Assembly (NCBI RefSeq): GCF_035818615.1 | Contig: NZ_JAYKZY010000002.1 | Coordinates: forward strand, 3,466,108-3,530,107 | Direction of reading: 5' to 3' | Origin: Sphingobium sp. CR2-8 | GTDB lineage: Bacteria > Pseudomonadota > Alphaproteobacteria > Sphingomonadales > Sphingomonadaceae | Length of the DNA: 64,000 bases | Shown: piece after piece, positions 58,108-64,000 of the stretch | How the letters are laid out: every line of letters starts with the position of its first letter | Numbering within the stretch: the stretch's first letter is position 1 | Translations under genes and position numbers: made by a program | Notes under the pieces: model-generated | What the model saw: the letters and a program-made list of their open reading frames with translations, nothing else | Databases searched by the model: none | What the model was told of the DNA's origin: nothing

Positions 58108-59508
58108 ATGAGAGCCGCGCACCTGCTGCCCCTGTTGCTGACCGCCCTGCCCGCCTCGGCGCTGGCGCAAAGCGCGGCCGATCCCACCGGGGCAACGGCG
58201 CAGGGCGATGTCGCCGTCACCATCTACAATAACGGCCAGTCGCTGGTGCAGGACGACCGGCAACTGCCGATGACCGCAGGTCGCAACCGCATCGAATTTC
58301 CCGACGTATCGGCCCGCATCCGCCCCGAAACCGTGAACCTGTCCGGTCCGGGCCTCGCCATCATCGAACAGAATTTCGACTATGACCTCCTCTCCCCCGA
58401 CAAGCTGATGGACAAGGCGGTGGGGCAGGAGGTGACGCTGCTGCGCACCAATCCCGCCACCGGCGTGGAAACGCGCGAGCGGGCGAAGATCCTCGCGGCC
58501 AATGGCGGCATCGTCCTCCAGATCGGCACCCGGATCGAGGTGCTGCGCGACGATGGCCTGCCCGTCCGCGTCATCTTCGACCGGGTGCCGCCCAATCTGC
58601 GCGCCCGCCCGACCCTGTCGGTGACGGTGCAGGCGGAACGCGGCGGCACGGTGCCCGCGCGCCTCTCCTACCTCACCCCCAATCTCGGCTGGACCGCCGA
58701 CTATGTCGCGCTGTTCGACGCGGCCAAGGGGGCCATGGACATGCAGGGCTGGGTCACGCTCACCAACAATACCGGCACGACCTTCACCGACGCGAAGACG
58801 ATATTGGTCGCGGGCAACCCGGCCAATGGCGGCGGGCGCACTAATTGGTGGCAATCTGGCAGCGGCGCGATCGATCAGGGCGGGACGGAGAGCGGCCCGC
58901 GCGAACGGCTGGGCGACTATTATCTCTATCCGCTCGCCGCCCGCACGACGATCGCCAATGCCCAGCAGAAGCAGGTGAGCTTCCTCGACGTGAAGGGCGC
59001 GCCTGCCCGCGCCACCTATGAATATGTCAATGGCTGGCTCGGCAGTTCGGCCGAGCCGATGAGCGCATCGAGCGTGCTTAAATTCTCGACTTCGAAGGAA
59101 GGCGGCCTGGGCGACCAGCTGCCTGCGGGGACGATCCGCGTCTATATGCGCGACGCGCGCGGCAACCCGCAATTTATCGGCGAAAACAGCATCGACCATA
59201 CGCCCATGGGGTCCTCCATGACACTGCGCACCGGCGAAGCGTTCGACGTCAAGGTGCGGCCGACCGTGGAGCAGCGCACAAAGAAAGGCAGTGCGCGCTG
59301 GGAAACGAAGATGCGCTACACGCTGACCAACGCCCGGCCCGAACCGGTCACGATCGACCTGGCGCAACAGGGCCTGTGGGGCGACACCCGCGTCGTCACG
59401 CAAAGCCTGGAAGGAAAGCGCGTCTCTGCTGACCGGATGGAATGGAGCGTACCGGTCCCCGCCAACGGCACGGTGGACCTCAACGTCACCTTCGATTCGC
59501 GCTATTGA
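58108..59508 (+). CDS. Secreted DUF4139 protein (first of a tandem pair)
   Basis: This 466-residue protein has a signal peptide (MRAAHLLPLLLTALPASALA) and the DUF4139 signature pieces VTIYNNGQSLVQDDRQL, GRNRIEFPDVSARI, YLTPNLGWTADYVALF, VSFLDVKGAPARATYEY and C-terminal ETKMRYTLTNARPEPVTI. The ATG at 58108 has a GGAGAG site at the right distance; an ATG at 58102 is in frame too. The role of DUF4139 is not established in bacteria. A related gene follows 13 bases later. Confidence 0.85.
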   Translation: MRAAHLLPLLLTALPASALAQSAADPTGATAQGDVAVTIYNNGQSLVQDDRQLPMTAGRNRIEFPDVSARIRPETVNLSGPGLAIIEQNFDYDLLSPDKLMDKAVGQEVTLLRTNPATGVETRERAKILAANGGIVLQIGTRIEVLRDDGLPVRVIFDRVPPNLRARPTLSVTVQAERGGTVPARLSYLTPNLGWTADYVALFDAAKGAMDMQGWVTLTNNTGTTFTDAKTILVAGNPANGGGRTNWWQSGSGAIDQGGTESGPRERLGDYYLYPLAARTTIANAQQKQVSFLDVKGAPARATYEYVNGWLGSSAEPMSASSVLKFSTSKEGGLGDQLPAGTIRVYMRDARGNPQFIGENSIDHTPMGSSMTLRTGEAFDVKVRPTVEQRTKKGSARWETKMRYTLTNARPEPVTIDLAQQGLWGDTRVVTQSLEGKRVSADRMEWSVPVPANGTVDLNVTFDSRY

Positions 59509-59521
59509 CGGGACCGCGCCG

Positions 59522-61081
59522 ATGCCGCGCATTCTCGCCCTGCTGCTCGTCCTATGGGCGCTCATCCTGCCCGCGCAGGCCGGGACGATCGTGTCGCCAC
59601 GCGCCGATTCGGTTTCGCTCACCATCTATCGCCAGCCCGGCCGCGCGAAGGGGGCGATCGATCGCAACTGGCCGGGCGGCTATGCGCTCATCACCGAAAT
59701 CCGCACGATCGACCTGCCGCAGGGCGAATCGAAGATCCGCTTCGAAGGCGTCGCGCAAGGGCTGATGCCCGAAACCGCGATCCTGTCCGGCCTGCCGCGC
59801 GGGGTGCGGGAGAAAAATCGCGATGCCCGACTATTGTCCCCCGCCGGGCTGGTCGACGCCTATCTGAAACGCAGCGTCACCCTGCGCCGCACCGACCGCA
59901 GGACCGGCAAGGTCACGCAGCAGGCCGCGATCATCAGCGCCGGGCCGACCGGCGGCGTGATCGTGCAGACGGCGCAGGGCTATGAAGCGCTGGGGTGTAG
60001 CGGCCTGCCCGAACGGATGCTCTATCCGCAGAAACCTGCCGACCTGTCCGCCCGCCCCACCCTGTCGGTCATCGCGACCAGCGACCGTCCGACCCGCGCG
60101 ACGCTGCACCTCACCTATCTAGCCGAAGGGTTAGACTGGGCCGCCAACTATGTCGCGGATATGAAGGATGACGGCAGGACGCTCGACCTCATGGCCTGGC
60201 TGACGGTCGCCAATGGCGGCGTCACCGGCTTTCCCGACTCGCAATTGAGCGTCGTCGCCGGTCATCCCAACAAGCAGAGCAGGGCCATGCAACCCCGCCC
60301 GACCGGCGGCCCGCTCCGCCTCACCTGCTGGCCGATGGACGTCACCAGCACGCATCCGCGCTGGGATCTGTTTCCCGTCGATATGCCCGCGCCGGCCATG
60401 ATGAGGGAAGGCGCACAGGACATCGTCGTCACCTCCATGCGCCGCACCGAACGTCTCGCCATGGCCGCCCCCGCCCCTCCCCCTCCGCCTCCACCACCTC
60501 CTCCCCCGCCGCCGCCCGAGGATGTCGGCGACCTCAAACTCTATCATGTGCCGATGACGGTCGATGTTGCGGCCAACGCGCAAAAGCAGGTCGCCCTGCT
60601 GCGCCAACCCGGCGTGAAGGTGGAGCGGCTCTATGTCGCCTACATCTCCGCCATCACCAGGGGGGCCGTCCCCATGACGTTGCGGCTACGATTGCAGAAT
60701 TGGAAAAGCGATGGCCTCGGCCTCGCCATGCCATCGGGCCGCGTTGCGCTGTTCGAAGACATAGGCGGCATGCGCCTGCTCGCAGGCGAAGCGGATATCG
60801 GTGACAAGGCGGAGGGGGAGCGCGTCGATTATGATATGGCGGCCAGCCCTGACGTCCGCATCCTCGCCCGGATGACGGCGCAATCGGCCAAGACGCGCGA
60901 CTGGGCCCTCACGATCAGCAACGCCCGTCCCTTCCCCGTCACTGCGGAAGTCGCCATTGCCCAAGCCATCGAACCGCGCCCGACCGATATGGAACGGCGC
61001 GGCAACGCATGGATCTGGCGGGTGACGGTCCCTGCCAATGACAGGGTGGAATGGCATTATGTGCAGCGTCTGCCGCGCTGA
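59522..61081 (+). CDS. Secreted DUF4139 protein with polyproline linker (second of pair)
   Basis: This 519-residue paralogue of the previous gene has a signal peptide (MPRILALLLVLWALILPAQA), DLPQGESKIRFEGVAQGLMP, LTYLAEGLDWAANYVADM, and C-terminal DWALTISNARPFPVTAEVAI. Between the halves it has a motif DIVVTSMRRTERL (about 300-312), reminiscent of a TonB box, followed by 14 prolines in a row (319-332), which would need EF-P for translation. Then VPMTVDVAANAQKQVALL resumes the family pattern. Function unknown. Confidence 0.85.
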   Translation: MPRILALLLVLWALILPAQAGTIVSPRADSVSLTIYRQPGRAKGAIDRNWPGGYALITEIRTIDLPQGESKIRFEGVAQGLMPETAILSGLPRGVREKNRDARLLSPAGLVDAYLKRSVTLRRTDRRTGKVTQQAAIISAGPTGGVIVQTAQGYEALGCSGLPERMLYPQKPADLSARPTLSVIATSDRPTRATLHLTYLAEGLDWAANYVADMKDDGRTLDLMAWLTVANGGVTGFPDSQLSVVAGHPNKQSRAMQPRPTGGPLRLTCWPMDVTSTHPRWDLFPVDMPAPAMMREGAQDIVVTSMRRTERLAMAAPAPPPPPPPPPPPPPPEDVGDLKLYHVPMTVDVAANAQKQVALLRQPGVKVERLYVAYISAITRGAVPMTLRLRLQNWKSDGLGLAMPSGRVALFEDIGGMRLLAGEADIGDKAEGERVDYDMAASPDVRILARMTAQSAKTRDWALTISNARPFPVTAEVAIAQAIEPRPTDMERRGNAWIWRVTVPANDRVEWHYVQRLPR

Positions 61082-61084
61082 GTT

Positions 61085-61477
61085 TCACATGTCCGGCAAA
61101 GGGCGCGGCCGGTGATTCGCGTCCAGCGCGACGAAGGTATAGACGCCGCTGGTCAGCACGACCTCCTCCAGGCCCGGGCCACGCGTCGCGATCACGTCGA
61201 TCCGGATCGCCACGGATGTGCGACCCCGCCGTTCTTCGCGGGCATAGACCGACACGACATCGCCCAGCAGGATCGGCGTGATGAAGGTCATGCTCTCGAT
61301 CGCCACCGTGGCGACCGCACCCTGCGCGATGCGCGACGCGACGATGCCGCCCGCAATATCCATCTGGCTCAATACCCAGCCGCCGAAAATATGCCCATTG
61401 GCATTGATGTCGGTCAGATGCGGCACCAGCCGCAGCACGACCTCGCCCCGTTCTTCAGTCGTCAAGTGGCACCTCAT
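61085..61477 (-). CDS. YciA-type acyl-CoA thioesterase
   Basis: This 130-residue hotdog-fold protein has the family segment NANGHIFGGWVLSQMDIAGG and the strands VATVAIESMTFITPILLGDVV and GRTSVAIRIDVIA. YciA-type thioesterases hydrolyse short and medium acyl-CoAs; the natural substrate is not shown. The ATG at 61477 overlaps the small membrane protein gene by 23 bases. It is convergent with the DUF4139 gene, three bases apart. Confidence 0.88.
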   Translation of the reverse strand: MRCHLTTEERGEVVLRLVPHLTDINANGHIFGGWVLSQMDIAGGIVASRIAQGAVATVAIESMTFITPILLGDVVSVYAREERRGRTSVAIRIDVIATRGPGLEEVVLTSGVYTFVALDANHRPRPLPDM

Positions 61478-61754
61478 CCTTCAGCCTGTCCATCACCTGT
61501 TCGTCATGCCCGGTCCCGCTCGACAGGAACACCAGCGCCATCAGGCCGGTCCCCAGCATGAAGGTCAGCCATACGCCCAAAACCGTGGCAATCACCATAT
61601 GGATCGGCATGTCGCCTGACCGCCAGTGCAGGAACAGCAGCGCCAGTCCCACGCACACCGCCCCGGCCAGCGCCATCCATGCCATGATCCGCCGGAACCG
61701 TGCCCAGGCGGTTGCGGCAATTTGCGGATCGTCCAGGGCCTGTTTGCGCGTCAT
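61455..61754 (-). CDS. Small two-helix membrane protein
   Basis: This 99-residue protein has two predicted membrane helices: WMALAGAVCVGLALLFL (about 26-42) and VIATVLGVWLTFMLGTGLMALVFL (about 54-77). The N-terminus MTRKQALDDPQIAATAWARF is amphipathic, and the C-terminus is acidic (MDRLKDEVPLDD). ATG at 61754; further upstream reading has no coding character. It overlaps the thioesterase gene by 23 bases, so the two are likely coupled. I do not recognise a family. Confidence 0.75.
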   Translation of the reverse strand: MTRKQALDDPQIAATAWARFRRIMAWMALAGAVCVGLALLFLHWRSGDMPIHMVIATVLGVWLTFMLGTGLMALVFLSSGTGHDEQVMDRLKDEVPLDD

Positions 61755-61826
61755 CCCTTTTCTTTGGGGATCGAAAGTGGGATCATCAAGCGTCCAGAGT
61801 AAATGTCTCGGAAAAGGAGAGCGTTC

Positions 61827-62252
61827 ATGAGCATTGCGACGATTCTGCAGGGCAAGGGTGACGTCATCAGCGTGCGGCCCGACGACAGCCTGCTCTCCGT
61901 GGTGCAATTGCTGGCGAACAAGCGAATCGGGTGCGTGCCGGTGGTCGCGGATGGGCAGGTCGTCGGCATCTTCTCCGAGCGCGACGTCGTCTATCATATC
62001 GCTCAGGATGGGGCTGCGGCGCTCGATCGCAATGTCGGCGATGTGATGACCGCGCCTGCCATCACCATCGACCATGACACGCCCGTGATCCACGGCCTGT
62101 CGCTGATGACGAAGCGGCGCATCCGCCATCTGCCGGTGGTGGTGGACGGCGCACTGGTAGGCATGATCTCGATCGGCGATCTGGTCAAATTTCGCATCGA
62201 CAGCATCGAATCGGAAGCGGCCGCCCTGCGCGACTATATCCAGACGGCCTGA
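61827..62252 (+). CDS. CBS-domain pair protein
   Basis: This 141-residue protein consists of two CBS domains: VISVRPDDSLLSVVQLLANK with GCVPVVADGQVVGIFSERDVV, then MTAPAITIDHDTPVIHGLSLM with RHLPVVVDGALVGMISIGDLV. CBS pairs bind adenine nucleotides as sensors. An AAGGAGA ribosome site precedes the ATG at 61827. It stands alone with no catalytic domain attached. Confidence 0.9.
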   Translation: MSIATILQGKGDVISVRPDDSLLSVVQLLANKRIGCVPVVADGQVVGIFSERDVVYHIAQDGAAALDRNVGDVMTAPAITIDHDTPVIHGLSLMTKRRIRHLPVVVDGALVGMISIGDLVKFRIDSIESEAAALRDYIQTA

Positions 62253-62270
62253 TTCGGGCGCTAACCCGGT

Positions 62271-63758
62271 TCAGGCAGTCGCCTGGACCGGAGGCGCGCG
62301 GCGAATCACCAGCGCCACCAGCTCCATCACCGTGCCGCGCGCGCACAGCATTAGCGCGGCGAGGAAGGCGACGCCCCCCGTCGGCACCAATATGGCCAGG
62401 CGCATGGGCGCGGCCAGAGGCGGCAGCAGCCCGTCGACCCCCATCACGACACCTGCCATCACGATCGAACAGCCCAGCCCCGGCGCGGCGGCGCGGATCA
62501 GGTCCACGAATCGCAGCCCCATCGGCCCTCCTGCCAACCGCGCGGTCACGCCGGTCAGCAGCGGAAACGCCGCGAGCCAGGCCCAGGCCAGCCCGATCGC
62601 GCCGAATCGGATGCCGATCAGGAAGGCGACCGGCATCAGCACCGCGCCGACCGCCGCGACACGCGCCGTGGTGCCGGGCCGCCCCAGCGCATTGCTCACC
62701 GGCGCGAACATCACCTGCACGGTCATGAACGGCATGGCGAGCGCCAGGATCGTGACGAAGGGCGCCATCTCCAGCCATTTCTGCCCGAACAGGGTGGCGA
62801 CCAGCGGTTCCGCCGTCACCGCCATGCCCAGGTAGATGGGACAGGTCAGCAGCAGCAGCAGCTTCACCGCCTTGCAAAAGGACCAGGCGACGCGTGACAG
62901 ATCCTTCTGCATCCGCGCATAGGCCGGGAAGGCCACGTCGTTGAGCGGCGGCACGAATTTGCTGACGAATATCTGGGTCAGGAACAGCGCTTCGGCATAG
63001 AGGCCCAATTGGTGCGGCTCCAACATCCGCCCGCCGATGAAGATATCCGCCTGGCTCTGGATGATCCAGAACAGCTGTCCGCCCAGCAGGGATGCGCCAT
63101 AGGCGACCATGGCCCCGGTGCCGCGAAAATCGAAACTGGGGATGGGCCTGAACCCGGTCGCGATGACATAGCCCACCGCCTTGATCCAGAAACCCGTGAT
63201 CGGCGCGAACACCAATGTCCATACGCCCCATCCCGACAGCGCGCCGGTCAGCGCCACGCCGGCCGAAGCGATGGCCCCGATCAGGTTGACCAGCGCGGGC
63301 CGCTTGAAATCCAGCGCGCGCCCCATGATCGCCTCGGGCACGGATATGAAGGGGGTGGACAGATAGAGCAGCGCCTGCACCCGCAACAGGTCGGCGACCA
63401 TCGGCTGGTCGTAATAGTCGGCGGCCAGCGGCGCGATTCCCAGCTGGAGCAACGCCAATGCGCCGTTCAGCAGCAGCATGATGGTGAAAGCCTGGCGCAA
63501 CCGGTGCGTCTCCACCGTGTCGGACTGCACCAACGCGCTGACCAGCCCATAGCCGTTGAGGAAGGTAGCGAAATTGAGGATCACCTGAGTCATGGCGAAC
63601 AGGCCGTAATCTGCGGGATCGAGCAGGCGGATGACGGCCAGCGTCACCACCCAGCTCATCATCTGCGACAGGATCTGGCTGCCCGATCGCCAGAAGATGG
63701 CGCTGCGTATCCGTGCGCCGAAACCCGCGTCATTCGCGTCGGCATCCTGCAATGTCAT
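62271..63758 (-). CDS. Polysaccharide/lipid flippase (MOP superfamily, Wzx-like)
   Basis: This ~495-residue membrane protein has about 12-14 hydrophobic helices and the family pattern DPADYGLFAMTQVILNF and DIFIGGRMLEPHQLGLYAEAL, as in oligosaccharide flippases of the MOP exporter group. It probably moves an undecaprenyl- or lipid-linked glycan across the inner membrane. The ATG at 63758 (MTLQDADAND) is preferred over a GTG at 63794. No glycosyltransferases are in view; the neighbouring genes lie beyond the window. Confidence 0.85.
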   Translation of the reverse strand: MTLQDADANDAGFGARIRSAIFWRSGSQILSQMMSWVVTLAVIRLLDPADYGLFAMTQVILNFATFLNGYGLVSALVQSDTVETHRLRQAFTIMLLLNGALALLQLGIAPLAADYYDQPMVADLLRVQALLYLSTPFISVPEAIMGRALDFKRPALVNLIGAIASAGVALTGALSGWGVWTLVFAPITGFWIKAVGYVIATGFRPIPSFDFRGTGAMVAYGASLLGGQLFWIIQSQADIFIGGRMLEPHQLGLYAEALFLTQIFVSKFVPPLNDVAFPAYARMQKDLSRVAWSFCKAVKLLLLLTCPIYLGMAVTAEPLVATLFGQKWLEMAPFVTILALAMPFMTVQVMFAPVSNALGRPGTTARVAAVGAVLMPVAFLIGIRFGAIGLAWAWLAAFPLLTGVTARLAGGPMGLRFVDLIRAAAPGLGCSIVMAGVVMGVDGLLPPLAAPMRLAILVPTGGVAFLAALMLCARGTVMELVALVIRRAPPVQATA

Positions 63759-63847
63759 GCGCCCGTCTTTCCTGAAATCCGATCGATCATGCACAGGCTG
63801 TAGCGCCCAACATCCAAAAATTTCTGAAATAAAATTGCAAAAACTGT

Positions 63848-63876
63848 TTGACGGTTCGGAATGCCCTCCATATATG
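63848..63876 (+). promoter_or_regulatory. Strong sigma70-type promoter pointing out of the window
   Basis: TTGACG (63848-63853), a 17-base spacer and TATATG (63871-63876), followed by the GC-rich GCCGCCTC discriminator. It reads to the right, with no gene in the last 124 bases of the window. The near-ideal spacing and GC discriminator are typical of rRNA or other growth-linked promoters, but what it drives lies outside. Confidence 0.6.
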
Positions 63877-64000
63877 CCGCCTCACCGGACGGGACGACGC
63901 CACTGCGGCGCTGAACCAGACGGTCGCCCACATAGACGGACGCTAGTCCCCCGGACCATAGGATCGGGGATCACTGGTTGTCCGGTTTTACTGTCGGTGC

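Overview
This window is chromosomal DNA from a high-GC alphaproteobacterium, most likely a sphingomonad (Sphingobium/Sphingomonas/Novosphingobium type). The pointers are a large TonB-dependent receptor, the parA-parB-rsmG-mnmG-mnmE block, the hisS-prfA-prmC-DUF4167 cluster, the DUF3576-leuS-lptE-holA cluster, ligase-associated DNA-repair genes, and palindromic intergenic repeats of the kind common in sphingomonads. This is inferred from protein families and gene order; no rRNA or tRNA gene is present to confirm it.

Layout. 1-4.5 kb: ankyrin protein, SCO1/SenC copper lipoprotein, YcgN-like Cys-rich protein, YgjP-type metalloprotease, a small protein, TrhO and PdeM. 4.7-9.5 kb: TonB receptor, YggS, a ThiE-like protein and a HAD phosphatase. 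9.6-13.2 kb: an Mla-type lipid transport operon (permease, ATPase, MCE protein, auxiliary lipoprotein). 13.4-21.9 kb: pepN, then a tightly overlapping operon parA/parB/rsmG/mnmG with mnmE upstream. Five near-consensus parS sites lie between 12.6 and 43.1 kb, four of them within 8 kb of parAB, so this is probably an origin-proximal segregation region. 22-27.9 kb: dienelactone hydrolase, quinone reductase, TerC, a monooxygenase-like protein, Rho, a double-domain aspartyl protease and a small secreted protein. 27.9-35.5 kb: class A PBP, MsrB, HolA, LptE, LeuS and DUF3576. 35.7-39.4 kb: an orphan outer-membrane-like protein, a 146-bp palindrome, a 2-hydroxyacid dehydrogenase, a trans-sulfuration enzyme and a Trp-rich small protein. 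39.5-46.9 kb: Lhr-type helicase, PfpI-like protein, lipoprotein, Tag, GyrB and an SH3-like lipoprotein. 46.9-53.1 kb: NHL protein, a divergent YczE/MocR pair, pyrophosphatase and M61 peptidase. 53.2-58 kb: hisS, prfA, prmC and DUF4167. 58.1-63.8 kb: two DUF4139 proteins, a hotdog thioesterase, a small membrane protein, a CBS protein and a polysaccharide flippase. The right edge carries a strong promoter pointing out of the window.

Most of this is conserved housekeeping DNA: chromosome segregation and topology, tRNA modification, translation, transcription termination, and envelope lipid and peptidoglycan assembly. No prophage, integrase, IS transposase, CRISPR array or defence island is visible. 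The unusual signals are (i) three genes (lptE, lhr-type helicase, mocR) each broken by the loss of one base in a G/C homopolymer, which suggests sequencing error; (ii) AT-richer patches inside leuS (editing domain) and hisS (anticodon-binding domain); (iii) parS sites inside coding sequence; (iv) a structured 5' leader ahead of the TTG-started DUF4167 gene; (v) a TonB-box-like motif plus a 14-proline run in a DUF4139 protein; and (vi) several families of palindromic repeats.
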